64,000 bases of DNA from DATFVA01 sp963771705 (lineage in GTDB: Bacteria; Bacteroidota; Ignavibacteria; Ignavibacteriales; Ignavibacteriaceae): NCBI GenBank assembly GCA_963771705.1, contig CAVYUP010000005.1:558001-622000 (forward strand), written 5' to 3'. Positions 53,044-62,022 of this stretch are shown piece after piece. The translations under genes were made by a program, and so were the position numbers. The notes beneath the pieces were generated by a model that saw nothing but the letters and a program-made list of their open reading frames with translations, was not told where the DNA came from and made no database searches. Position 1 is the first letter of the stretch; the number at the start of each line of letters is the position of its first letter.

Positions 53044-53184
53044 CCTTGAAATTTATTAACATGATTGATGTGAAATCAATTTAATCTTTTTTACAGATTA
53101 AAACATGGCAAGTTCAGGGGGAGAAAAAAGCAGTCCGACAGGGGGAGAAACTGCCAGACCGCAAGGGAGTTTGACGAAATTACA

Positions 53185-54828
53185 CTACACTACTTCTTTT
53201 GGTTTTTGATTAGTTCTCATCTTTGTATACATCACGGAAATAATAAGAAGTATGATGCTTACTGCAAGAAATGAGATGATTTTATATGTAATATCATTTG
53301 AAGTTATGCCGAATGCAGCCAGGTAAAGTGAAGTAAGTATCAACGTGGATACGGCCATCATTCTGTATTTTTTGTTATTAAGGACCTTGCTCATCAGGTA
53401 GTAGAGAAGCGCCAGGCCCGCCCACGACAGACCGACGAAGCTTGAAGGCAAAACTTCGTAAAGTACGTAGGGGAGGACGAAAAAAGCCATTATGAGATAA
53501 GCCAATCTAATATTATTAGTTGTAAGCTCAAGTCTTGTTTTCTGCCAGTTAAGGATACGGGCACTAACCAGGGCTGCCAGTCCGAAACTGATTCCCTCCA
53601 TTCCCACAGAATTAACATTGATAAGATAGGTAATGAGTATACCACCGAAGATGAATACATTTGCCACTATAATAAATTTGGATCGGAACCATAGTGCCGT
53701 TGAAATTACAATTATACTCTGCCAGCACAGAAGGATGAAGAAGGCAGGATTACTGTAGGATGCAATTATTGATGTGCTAAGAGCCGCGTAAGCAAACATT
53801 GCATAGATGAAGGAACCATATTTACTTCTTTCCCGTGTCCAGAATAATACAGCCAGCGCCATCAATATCACGAATGCACCAAGGTGAACAACGCCAAGAT
53901 TCTGGATGCCGCTTAAAATTGAGATGAGGAGAAACAATCCGTAACCGAGAGAAGCGTTCATAATAGTCATAAACAATTCATCCAGCTCGCGCTTTTTCCC
54001 TTTTATTAGGAGAAGGCTGCCGGCGCCATAGACTGCAAGATAGGCAAGCAGAAAGATAAGATTATAATGAAAACCTGTTGTTATCTGAAGGTTATGTCCG
54101 AGCATAGGGTTATTAACGAACCAGAAACAATGCGCCAGGCAGGTAAATATGATACCAAAAACCATGAGGTTAGAGGAATTGAATTTTAATGAGAGGAACA
54201 CCACTGAAATACTAATTAGAGTAAGCATCACGAACATCAGCAGGGGGATTTCGGTTACCAGTGCAGTCATCATGAAGAAAAGTTCCGCCAGAGCGATCAG
54301 GTATATCGATTGACGCCTTAACGCTATCCAGGATGCCAATGCCCCGACGATAAGAAGAAGGATTACAAGTAAAAATCTGCTTGAAACGACAGGCTCCATT
54401 CCAAAGAAATGGAGTCTCAGAGTTGTAAGGTAGAAAAGTGCTGCTCCGCCGCCGATAAGAAATCCCGATATATACTTAAATGACTTAAGCCAGATTTCAG
54501 GTATAAGTATCAGTGTAAAGCTGATCAGGTAGCCGATAAATATAGGAAGCAGCAGCGGGTAATTGTCGAGCGGCTGGGTCAATAAGAAGAACATACCGAG
54601 AACGAAGGCAAGTATACCGATTTTAGCAAACCAGTATTCACCAATGGCGAGTTCCAACGAATCATCATCATCCCGGTTTTGAGGGTGAGGCTGAATAACA
54701 GGCTGTTCTGATGTTGCTGTTTCCTTTTTAATATTCAATGCCGCTTCCACATCAGTCAGTCTTCGTTCAATCCGTTCAACAGATCTGACAAGTTCTTCAA
54801 TCAGAGAATTTGATACTTCACTGTTCAT
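53185..54828 (-). CDS. DUF2339 family polytopic membrane protein
   Basis: 547 aa. An N-terminal coiled coil (LIEELVRSVERIERRLTDVE, residues 8-27) is followed by a polar linker and then about fourteen to sixteen membrane helices from residue 68 to the end (GEYWFAKIGILAFVLGMFFLL begins the first). This matches DUF2339, a large family without known function. It is the last gene of the respiratory operon, 14 bp behind the 11-haem cytochrome, so it may help assemble or anchor that complex. Confidence 0.8.
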   Translation of the reverse strand: MNSEVSNSLIEELVRSVERIERRLTDVEAALNIKKETATSEQPVIQPHPQNRDDDDSLELAIGEYWFAKIGILAFVLGMFFLLTQPLDNYPLLLPIFIGYLISFTLILIPEIWLKSFKYISGFLIGGGAALFYLTTLRLHFFGMEPVVSSRFLLVILLLIVGALASWIALRRQSIYLIALAELFFMMTALVTEIPLLMFVMLTLISISVVFLSLKFNSSNLMVFGIIFTCLAHCFWFVNNPMLGHNLQITTGFHYNLIFLLAYLAVYGAGSLLLIKGKKRELDELFMTIMNASLGYGLFLLISILSGIQNLGVVHLGAFVILMALAVLFWTRERSKYGSFIYAMFAYAALSTSIIASYSNPAFFILLCWQSIIVISTALWFRSKFIIVANVFIFGGILITYLINVNSVGMEGISFGLAALVSARILNWQKTRLELTTNNIRLAYLIMAFFVLPYVLYEVLPSSFVGLSWAGLALLYYLMSKVLNNKKYRMMAVSTLILTSLYLAAFGITSNDITYKIISFLAVSIILLIISVMYTKMRTNQKPKEVV

Positions 54829-54842
54829 AATACCTCCGGTAT

Positions 54843-56315
54843 TTAATCCTTTAATGGATTTTGTTTTTCTATTTTCCTGATGTAGAGATAAAGTATTAAT
54901 ATCAGAAAACTTATTATCAGGACCGATACACCCAATCCTACCCTTCTGAAATAATATTCATGGATTGCGCCATTTGCTTCTGCAATTACATTTTTGGAGG
55001 ATGTGAATCCTTTGTTGACAATGCTTTTGAATTTTTCCTTATTGAAGGAATGCAGAACCGTTCTTGTTTCTATCAGTGACTGATGAATATTCCTTAGCTC
55101 AAATTTTGCCTCCTCTACCTCCATGCCTTTCTGTTCAGCATCGAAGACCAGTTTTTTAGCAAGGGTATCCTGCTGAGCAAGACTATCGAGCCAGCTCTTC
55201 ATTTCAGAAGCCGCAGCGAACCCTTTACTATTATTTGAAGCTGAATGACATTTGATGCAGACTGCTCCCTCAGATATGCCCAGCATTTTATCCTGTACAG
55301 GCATTATTTCATGATTTCCATGGCAGGTTTCACACTCGGGATAATCATTTGCATCGAACGCTTTTTTATGTGGGCTTCCTGCAAAAAGTTGAGCGTTCAA
55401 TGCATGGCACGTACCGCAAACCTTGGATATTGAAGTAAGTCCCGGAGGCATAGCCGCATGATTACCGTGGCAGCTATTACAGACCGGAGCGCTAAGATCA
55501 TTTTTTACAAGGAGAGCCTGTCCATGGACACTCTTTACATACTTTTCATACTGATCTGTCGGGATGCCATACTGCTTCATATATTCTTTATTGCTATGGC
55601 AATTTGCGCAGGTCTTCGGAATATTCGTGGGATACACCGATGAACGGACATCTTTTGTTGAAAGAATATTATGGCTGCCATGACAGCTTACACATTCTGC
55701 CGGTTTGGGATCTCCTTTTGCGTTAAGGATACCGTGTTCGCTCGTTCGGTATTTCTCGTACTGGTCAACCGCTATTTCAGGATTATATGAGCGCATGAAT
55801 TTGACATCACCGTGACACTTATTGCAGGTTTGAGGTACGTTAGTTGGATACACAGGTGACGCTGAATTTTTAACAGAAACGATTCCGTGTGCATTGTGGC
55901 AGGTTATACATTGAACAATCCTGTCGCTACCATTAAGGCTCAGACTACCATGCACGCTGTTCTTCAGCAGCGACATCTGGTTTGTTGAAAGCGTCTTATC
56001 ATACTTTGCGATAAATAAAGAATCAGAATGGCATTTTGCACACATCTCTGAGATCTGGTTTCCCTTTGGAACTCCGATAAAGCCGCTTGCCTTATTCATT
56101 GCTTCTTCCATATCATCACTGCTGCTATTGCCTCCGTGGCAGGATGCACAGGTGAATCCAGCCAGATGATGCACGTCATTTTTGAACAACTCTGCAGGTG
56201 AGCTTCCCAGGTCTGAATGGCAGGAGTAACACTTATCCTCCGCGGCATAGCCATTTGAGCTGAAGGAGATAAGAAGAAACATAAATAATAAACAGGTTCC
56301 TATGAAAGTTTTCAC
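54843..56315 (-). CDS. Eleven-haem cytochrome c, membrane-anchored
   Basis: About 490 aa. Signal peptide in the first 25 residues. Eleven CXXCH sites: CYSCH, CASCH, CAKCH, CITCH, CNKCH, CVSCH, CANCH, CNSCH, CGTCH, CETCH and CIKCH, several followed by HG(N/S)H-type second ligands. One C-terminal membrane helix (about 465-485, GVSVLIISFLILILYLYI) anchors it. I start at the GTG at 56315, whose bases overlap the cytochrome b stop as GTGA; a GTG at 56324 is also open. It is encoded directly after Rieske and cytochrome b, in the place where cytochrome c1 or f would be, so it probably receives electrons from the Rieske protein. Confidence 0.88.
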   Translation of the reverse strand: MKTFIGTCLLFMFLLISFSSNGYAAEDKCYSCHSDLGSSPAELFKNDVHHLAGFTCASCHGGNSSSDDMEEAMNKASGFIGVPKGNQISEMCAKCHSDSLFIAKYDKTLSTNQMSLLKNSVHGSLSLNGSDRIVQCITCHNAHGIVSVKNSASPVYPTNVPQTCNKCHGDVKFMRSYNPEIAVDQYEKYRTSEHGILNAKGDPKPAECVSCHGSHNILSTKDVRSSVYPTNIPKTCANCHSNKEYMKQYGIPTDQYEKYVKSVHGQALLVKNDLSAPVCNSCHGNHAAMPPGLTSISKVCGTCHALNAQLFAGSPHKKAFDANDYPECETCHGNHEIMPVQDKMLGISEGAVCIKCHSASNNSKGFAAASEMKSWLDSLAQQDTLAKKLVFDAEQKGMEVEEAKFELRNIHQSLIETRTVLHSFNKEKFKSIVNKGFTSSKNVIAEANGAIHEYYFRRVGLGVSVLIISFLILILYLYIRKIEKQNPLKD

Positions 56316-57388
56316 GACAACCACCCGAGAGAAGTTAAAAGAATAATAAACATCACCGCAAACAAGCCCATATAATTTATTTTTCGATTCCGTTCACCAC
56401 GAGAACTCTTGCGGTCCCAGAACGGAACCAGCAGCCAAAGGATTCCTGCTATTCCGAACATCAGTATTCCCACAACCTCACCTTCAAAAAGAAAAATATG
56501 CGAAGGGAAATACTTCAGGGTCTGGAACATAAACAGGAAGTACCATTCCGGTTTAATACCTGCCGGGGCTATACCGAAAAGGTTTGCCTTAATTCCGAGT
56601 TCGGCAGGGAAAAACACCGCGAGTATTGCAAGCAGGTTAAGTACAACGAGCCACAGCAGAAGATCCCGAAGAAAAAAGTTCGGGAAGAAAGGCATCCTTT
56701 TAAGCGGAATCTTTTTTTCCTTTACTTCCAGAGGTTCACTCATTCCCTGCCGCTGAACGAGTATAAGGTGAATTCCAAGCAGTATAGTAAATATGCCGGG
56801 AAGCAAGGCGACATGAAAACCGAAGAAGCGGGAGAGCGTAGCACCCGTAACATCATCTCCGCCGCGAAGGAATATCTTTATCGGATCCCCTATTACAGGG
56901 ATTGCTCCGGCTATGTCCGTTCCTACCTTTGTGGCAAAAAAGGCAAGTTCATTCCATGGCAGAAGGTACCCGCTGAAGCCGAAAAACAGGGCGAGGAAGA
57001 ACATCAGCATACCGGTAAGCCAGGTTATTTCCCTGGGTTTCCTGTATGCCTTCTCAAAGAAAACGCTGAACATATGAATGAAAAGGGAGAGAATAAAAAG
57101 ATTAGCCGACCAGGCATGGATAGACCTGACGAGCCAGCCGAACTGTACCTTGGACATTATGAACTGAATACTTTCGTACGCAAGGTCCGCGCTTCCTTTA
57201 TAATAAAAAAGGAGGAGGATTCCGGTAACAACCTGAATTATGAAGAAAAAAACCGAAACGCCCCCGAAATAATACCAGACTGAATGCCGGTGAACGGGCA
57301 CATATTTCTTACTGAAGAACTTAACGAGATCTCCAAACTGTACCCGATCATCTAACCAACCGTAAAGATTTAAGAATATTTTTTTCAT
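56312..57388 (-). CDS. Cytochrome b of a bc-type complex
   Basis: About 358 aa, a fused cytochrome b with b6-like and subunit-IV-like halves. The first four helices carry two His pairs (SIHAWSANLFILSLFIHMF and FHVALLPGIFTILLGIHLIL). Qo-site elements PWNELAF near 145 and PEWYFLFMFQTLKYFPS near 280 are present. It oxidises quinol and passes electrons to the Rieske protein. The ATG at 57388 is chosen; a TTG eight codons upstream would overlap the Rieske gene. It is coupled to the next gene by a GTGA overlap. Confidence 0.93.
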   Translation of the reverse strand: MKKIFLNLYGWLDDRVQFGDLVKFFSKKYVPVHRHSVWYYFGGVSVFFFIIQVVTGILLLFYYKGSADLAYESIQFIMSKVQFGWLVRSIHAWSANLFILSLFIHMFSVFFEKAYRKPREITWLTGMLMFFLALFFGFSGYLLPWNELAFFATKVGTDIAGAIPVIGDPIKIFLRGGDDVTGATLSRFFGFHVALLPGIFTILLGIHLILVQRQGMSEPLEVKEKKIPLKRMPFFPNFFLRDLLLWLVVLNLLAILAVFFPAELGIKANLFGIAPAGIKPEWYFLFMFQTLKYFPSHIFLFEGEVVGILMFGIAGILWLLVPFWDRKSSRGERNRKINYMGLFAVMFIILLTSLGWLS

Positions 57389-57395
57389 TATTATA

Positions 57396-57848
57396 CTATG
57401 TAGTTTTTGCAATCATTAATTCATCCCCCTTGATAATAGTTTTGAATTTAGTAAGAGGCCGGGGAGGGGGGCCCGAAATGTTTCTGCCGGTAAGATCATA
57501 CTTGCCGTTATGACAGGCGCACCAGATTACGTGTTTTTCTTTTACATACTGAACCGTACAATCAAGGTGAGTACACCTTGCGGAAAAAGCCAGAAACTTT
57601 CCGTCTGACGGGATGACAATAACAGGCTCGTTTCCGAAACGGACGATCTTGAAGTCAATGTTTTTAAGCTCAGCTACTTTACCCGCGCTTACCACAGAAA
57701 CTTCGACCTCCTTCTGCTCGGGGGGACGAAGAAAAGAGAACACGGGGTATAAAACCGATGCAGAGAAAGCTGTTATACCTGTGAGACCGAGAACCTTTAA
57801 GAAGCCTCTGCGCGATGTCGGTTTAGTTTTAGGATCAGATTTTTCCAT
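57396..57848 (-). CDS. Rieske iron-sulfur protein
   Basis: 150 aa. A twin-arginine-like N-terminus (TSRRGFLKVLGL) and membrane anchor at about 15-37, then the Rieske fold with cluster ligands CTHLDC (about 92-97) and CACHNGKYD (about 110-118). It carries electrons from quinol at cytochrome b to a c-type cytochrome. It lies 7 bp before the cytochrome b gene (ATG at 57388) and 20 bp behind the receiver gene. Confidence 0.95.
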   Translation of the reverse strand: MEKSDPKTKPTSRRGFLKVLGLTGITAFSASVLYPVFSFLRPPEQKEVEVSVVSAGKVAELKNIDFKIVRFGNEPVIVIPSDGKFLAFSARCTHLDCTVQYVKEKHVIWCACHNGKYDLTGRNISGPPPRPLTKFKTIIKGDELMIAKTT

Positions 57849-57868
57849 AATAAGAATATTTTTGTTTG

Positions 57869-58243
57869 TTACTGTTGTTTATAAAATGGAATAGCCGCTG
57901 TTATAATTTCTTTAATAATGTTGTTATCCAATGGTTTATCTGTCAGGTTAAATATTCCTTCCTGGTAGAGGATACCGCCTTCGCGGGGACTGGTTCTTTC
58001 ATTAACTATGATCAGTGGTGTTCTTGGATTTATCCGCCTGATAATTTTCACCCAGTTATGACATACGGAAAAACTTTCACTGCAATCACACAAGATCATA
58101 TCGTAGTCATTTTCCTGTAAATCAAGAATGAATCCCGCAAATTCCTTTTTCTTTACGAGTGCGATACCAACTTCTGAGCAAATTTCGAAGCACTGTGAGA
58201 TTATGGTTTCATCGCTGCTAAGTATTATCCCTCTGAACTTCAT
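57869..58243 (-). CDS. Stand-alone receiver-like protein
   Basis: 124 aa, a single response-regulator receiver fold. The acidic pair in ILSSDET, the strand DYDMILCDCSES with Asp53 or Asp55 as possible phospho-site, and DKPLDN with the conserved Lys are present, though divergent. No output domain is attached. It is the first gene after the sigma-54-type promoter and 20 bp before Rieske, so it is part of the respiratory operon and may be a phosphate sink for the upstream kinase. Confidence 0.75.
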   Translation of the reverse strand: MKFRGIILSSDETIISQCFEICSEVGIALVKKKEFAGFILDLQENDYDMILCDCSESFSVCHNWVKIIRRINPRTPLIIVNERTSPREGGILYQEGIFNLTDKPLDNNIIKEIITAAIPFYKQQ

Positions 58244-58378
58244 AAGCGATACCTTTTATGTCTTGGGGCAAAGAAGGCATTTATTATACCAGAAGTTTCT
58301 GATCCCGAATAACTGCCGTTATGGCTTATTTTGAAGGATTTAAGGAAAATCCGGATAAGAATTTAGGAGTGGAGGACC

Positions 58379-58394
58379 TGCAAAGTGTATCCCT
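58379..58394 (-). promoter_or_regulatory. Sigma-54 (-24/-12) promoter of the Rieske-cytochrome operon
   Basis: On the minus strand AGGGATACACTTTGCA has GG at -24 and TTGC at -12 with the required 10-nt spacing (consensus TGGCAC-N5-TTGC). Transcription would start about 12 bp further on, near 58367, about 124 bp upstream of the receiver gene. The gene just upstream encodes an NtrC-type activator that needs sigma-54, which strongly supports the call. Confidence 0.7.
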
Positions 58395-58434
58395 GATGTC
58401 ACACTTTTAATTGCTAAAGGCCAATTAAAAATTA

Positions 58435-59826
58435 TTAACCCTTGCGGTACTGCTGAGGATCAAGCTCATATTTTTTCAGGATACGGTGTATATGTCTCCT
58501 GGTCATCCCGGCTTCCTCGGAAACACGGGTAATATTTCCATTATGCTTGGTAAGGAGAAAAAGGAAATATTTTTTTTCAACCTCTCCAACAGCCTTATTC
58601 CTTACATCAGAGAGAGAGCTTTGAGGAAAGCCAGCCGATTCCTTTCTGCCGGATGCAAACTGGGGAGGAAGTTCATTTAAGGTAATCTTTTCACCCTTTG
58701 CGAGTGCCACTGCCCGTTCTACAGCATTTTCCATTTCTCTCACGTTTCCGGGCCAGTGATAAGTTTCAAATAAATCCAGAACCGAATCATCAAATCCTTT
58801 GATATTCTTAGGGGACGATTTTACAGTTTTAACAAGGAAATGTTCTGCGAGGAGCCTGATATCCCCCTTTCTTTCTTTAAGTGAAGGCACCTGAATATTT
58901 ATAACATTAAGGCGATAATAGAAGTCTTTTCGCATAGTCTCAGTCTGAAGAGCCTTATTTATATCCTGGTTGGTTGCAGAGATTAATCTTATATCGGCCT
59001 GCAGAAGTTCATTGCCTCCAAGTCTTCTTAACTGCTGATCCTGAAGCGTTCTGAGGAGCTTAATCTGCAGATTAACAGGCAGTTCGCAGACTTCATCAAG
59101 AAAAAAAGAGCCGCCGTTAGCGTACTCCAGCAATCCTATTTTCCTATGAGACGCACCAGTGAAAGAGCCCTTCTCATATCCGAATAGCTCGGCTTCAAAA
59201 AGATTTTCAGGGAACGCACCGCAGTTTACAGGGACAAAGGGTTTAAGTTTTCTGTGGCTGTGGGCATGGATACTGCGTGCAATGAGTTCTTTACCCGTAC
59301 CGCTTTCTCCTGTTATCAGCACATTAGCATCAGAATCCGCGACACTCTCAATCATCTCAAAAACCTTCCTTATAGGTTCACTTTTACCAACAATATTATC
59401 AAACCTGTACTTATCTTCGAGCTGTTTAAGCAGGCTGACTCTTTCCTTATAAAGTGCTCTTTGTCTTAAACCTTTTTCAACAAGGATCTTAAGGTTTTCA
59501 GTTTCAAATGGTTTCTCTATAAAATCGAACGCGCCTGCTTTCATGGCAGCAACCGCCCTATCGATAGTTCCATAAGCCGAAAAAATAATGAATGGTGTAT
59601 CTGGAGCAAGTTTCTGAACTGCTTCGAGAACCTGCATACCATCATAGTCGGGCATAAGAAGATCGCAGAAGACAAGATCAAATTCTTCATCCTGCAGCAT
59701 TCGTAAGGCTTTTCTGCCATCAGGCACGGGAAAAGGATTATTCCCCAATGCCGAAAGAATTTTTGAACATCCTCTAAGCATATCAGGTTCATCGTCAATG
59801 ATAAGGATTTTTGGTTTTACATTCAT
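58435..59826 (-). CDS. Sigma-54-dependent response regulator (NtrC family)
   Basis: 463 aa. Receiver domain at 1-125 with phospho-site Asp55 (VFCDLLMPD) and Lys105 (EKPFE). AAA+ domain at about 145-385: Walker A GESGTGKE at 173-180, the sigma-54 contact loop GSFTGA at 220-225 (usual form GAFTGA), Walker B FFLDE at 241-245. A Fis-type helix-turn-helix closes it (SEEAGMTRRHIHRILKKY). It activates sigma-54 promoters after phosphorylation, and the promoter at 58379 is the natural target. It overlaps the sensor kinase by 4 bp (ATGA). Confidence 0.95.
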   Translation of the reverse strand: MNVKPKILIIDDEPDMLRGCSKILSALGNNPFPVPDGRKALRMLQDEEFDLVFCDLLMPDYDGMQVLEAVQKLAPDTPFIIFSAYGTIDRAVAAMKAGAFDFIEKPFETENLKILVEKGLRQRALYKERVSLLKQLEDKYRFDNIVGKSEPIRKVFEMIESVADSDANVLITGESGTGKELIARSIHAHSHRKLKPFVPVNCGAFPENLFEAELFGYEKGSFTGASHRKIGLLEYANGGSFFLDEVCELPVNLQIKLLRTLQDQQLRRLGGNELLQADIRLISATNQDINKALQTETMRKDFYYRLNVINIQVPSLKERKGDIRLLAEHFLVKTVKSSPKNIKGFDDSVLDLFETYHWPGNVREMENAVERAVALAKGEKITLNELPPQFASGRKESAGFPQSSLSDVRNKAVGEVEKKYFLFLLTKHNGNITRVSEEAGMTRRHIHRILKKYELDPQQYRKG

Positions 59827-61583
59827 AGTTTAATTCCTTCAGGACTATATGGGAGAGTGATTGTAAATCTAGTATATTTACCCTCTTCGCTTTCAACATC
59901 AAGCCTGCCGCGGCATCTCTGGATAATTGTTCTGGATATTGACAGGCCAAGTCCTGTTCCCTGTGTATCGAACTTAGTTGAAAAGAACGGATTAAATATT
60001 TTACCTATATTTTCTTTTTTTATGCCGATACCATTATCTTCAATAGAAATAAAAATGCCGCTGAGGTGATGTGCTTCCAGGGATGATTCAGAATGAGTCC
60101 TGTCCGTTTTTATCGTTATCTCACCACCATATGGTAAAGCATCAACAGCATTATTTAATATATTCATAAAAACCTGCTCCATCTGTCTTTTATCAGCGAA
60201 CAGAAGAGGCAATGACGGATAATAGGACTTAATAAGCTGGATTGATTTTGATTTGAGTCTATGCCCTATCAGAAAAACACATTCATCCACAAGGTCTTCC
60301 ACGCGGATAGCTTCCGGTCTGAACGGCATTAGCCGAGAGTAGGTAAGCAGACTTCTGGTATAATCACTAATCCTCCGGGTCTGATTCCGGATAATATTCA
60401 GTTCTTCAATCAGAGGGTTATCCGCATTATTTTCAAGCAGGATAGCATCAGTATGAGCAGCAATTATTCCTGCCGGAGTATTTATTTCGTGGGCCACGCT
60501 ATCAACAAGTTCACCAATAGAAGCGAGCTTTGAGGCCTGGTTAAGCTGTTCCTGGTATTGATGGACTTCCTCCAGGTTCCTGTTTGCCTCTTCAGCGCGT
60601 ATCCTCCTGAGGTTTAAGAAATAAATAAGCAGTCCCAGGGTAAGAATAACGGCCAGAATAATTAAGCCGAGAACGAAGAACAGCTGAAAGCGGCTTCTGA
60701 GTCCTTTTGTAACTTTCGGCAGAAAAGTGCTTATAGCGATAATCCAGGTTTGATTTTGAAGTTTAACAGGGACATACGCCATAATCTTATCCGGTTCATT
60801 ACCCATCACATAATATTCATCAATGGATGGGTGTCCCAACTTTATCATCCTGTTCTGAGTAATAAAATTGACGTGACATTTACTGCAAACAGCACTGGTT
60901 TTAAGAATAGATTTGAAGAGCATTTCCTGATGCCGCGGATGATATATTAATCTCCCATCGCCGTCTAAAACCCAGGCGAAATCATCACTGCTTAATTTAA
61001 GGGGCTGTATGAACCTTTTTATCAATATATCGAAGTCAACTATATAACCGATAAAATAATATGTTCCGGAAGGTTCATCTTCAGGCAGCCTGACTATCAT
61101 AAGGAACGATTTGGGACTATTTCTATCATTCTGATGATCAGGCATCACATCCGAGAATACATATTCAGGAACACTTTTATTTATTTCTGAGGTTAAAGGT
61201 TTTATAGTAGTATAGGACCACCCGGGCAGTTTATTTCCTGTTGAGAAGAGGATCATTCCAGTTGAATCTGTCAGAAAAATTGTTCTGATGATGGTACTGT
61301 CATAGTTTTCTTTAAAGAACCTCAACGAAGCGTATTCATTCCGTCCGGCAGGCTTAAGTACGTCGGGATTATGGGTGAGCAGTTTCATATCCCTTACAAG
61401 ATGTTCGATGAAGAAATTTATTCCCTGGGCTACAGATTTTGCCATCTCGAGCTGCTGGAGCTGGTGGTCTCGTTTCGCATCCTCAAGGGTATTCGTATAT
61501 ATTCTGTTTACAAGAAAAAGAAAAAGGACTATAAGGAGGAGTACTCCCGCAACGATTAAATATTTCCCTCTGCTTTTTTTCAT
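59823..61583 (-). CDS. Sensor histidine kinase with haem-binding periplasmic domain
   Basis: 586 aa. Membrane helices at about 8-27 and 299-323 frame a Cache-like periplasmic domain with CSKCH at 233-237, a c-type haem attachment motif. After that come a dimerisation segment with phospho-His365 (SVAHEINTP), and an ATPase domain (about 470-580) with DNGIGIKKENIGKIFNPFF and GTGLGLSI. The haem site suggests sensing of redox state, oxygen or NO. Together with the adjacent NtrC-type regulator it probably controls the cytochrome operon. Haem binding itself is inferred from the motif. Confidence 0.92.
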   Translation of the reverse strand: MKKSRGKYLIVAGVLLLIVLFLFLVNRIYTNTLEDAKRDHQLQQLEMAKSVAQGINFFIEHLVRDMKLLTHNPDVLKPAGRNEYASLRFFKENYDSTIIRTIFLTDSTGMILFSTGNKLPGWSYTTIKPLTSEINKSVPEYVFSDVMPDHQNDRNSPKSFLMIVRLPEDEPSGTYYFIGYIVDFDILIKRFIQPLKLSSDDFAWVLDGDGRLIYHPRHQEMLFKSILKTSAVCSKCHVNFITQNRMIKLGHPSIDEYYVMGNEPDKIMAYVPVKLQNQTWIIAISTFLPKVTKGLRSRFQLFFVLGLIILAVILTLGLLIYFLNLRRIRAEEANRNLEEVHQYQEQLNQASKLASIGELVDSVAHEINTPAGIIAAHTDAILLENNADNPLIEELNIIRNQTRRISDYTRSLLTYSRLMPFRPEAIRVEDLVDECVFLIGHRLKSKSIQLIKSYYPSLPLLFADKRQMEQVFMNILNNAVDALPYGGEITIKTDRTHSESSLEAHHLSGIFISIEDNGIGIKKENIGKIFNPFFSTKFDTQGTGLGLSISRTIIQRCRGRLDVESEEGKYTRFTITLPYSPEGIKL

Positions 61584-61709
61584 TCTGCCGATTTATTCCC
61601 CGAAAATTATTGAGAATCGAACATGCAAAGAATGTACTAGCCGGAACGTGTGTAAAGAAGAATACCAGAGCTTTTTTTCAAGGCTTCGCTTACAGGAGGT
61701 AGTCTTGAA

Positions 61710-61736
61710 TGTCATACTGTGACATTTCCTGTCACA
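61710..61736. promoter_or_regulatory. Overlapping dyads upstream of the sensor kinase, candidate operator
   Basis: TGTGACATTTCCTGTCACA (61718-61736) is a perfect dyad of 7-bp arms with a 5-bp spacer; TGTCATACTGTGACA (61710-61724) overlaps it with 5-bp arms. It sits about 130 bp upstream of the kinase start. A dimeric regulator, possibly the NtrC-type one itself, could bind. It differs from the CRP site, whose arms are 6 bp apart. Confidence 0.5.
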
Positions 61737-62022
61737 CACTGCACGTTACATTATTTTATACCCAAACACAACTGAAATATTAAAGATAATTGGCTATTAT
61801 TAAATTTTTATCCAAAGCAATTATCATTAGAATGACAGTATTCTATAAAAATTCTTCCTTAACTACTGGCTTATTCATTTCGCCTAATTTGATTAGATTC
61901 CTCTTGCTGAGCCAGTCTTCTTTTAATTTGCTGTTTTTTTAATCGAAGCGGGGGCAGGATGGAACCTGGATTAAGGGGAAAGGAGAGGGGCAAAACTACC
62001 CATGTAGATCCAAATTGAGGCA

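Noticed and set aside
56498..57283. 261-aa ORF antisense to cytochrome b
   Set aside because: Very charged, low-complexity translation of the opposite strand of a clearly conserved gene; no start signal or family.
57389..57412. TTG-initiated extension of cytochrome b
   Set aside because: It would overlap the Rieske gene; the ATG at 57388 begins the usual N-terminal helix.
61718..61736. CRP/FNR site at the TGTGACA dyad
   Set aside because: The TGTGA and TCACA arms are 9 bp apart instead of 6, and the FNR core TTGAT is absent.
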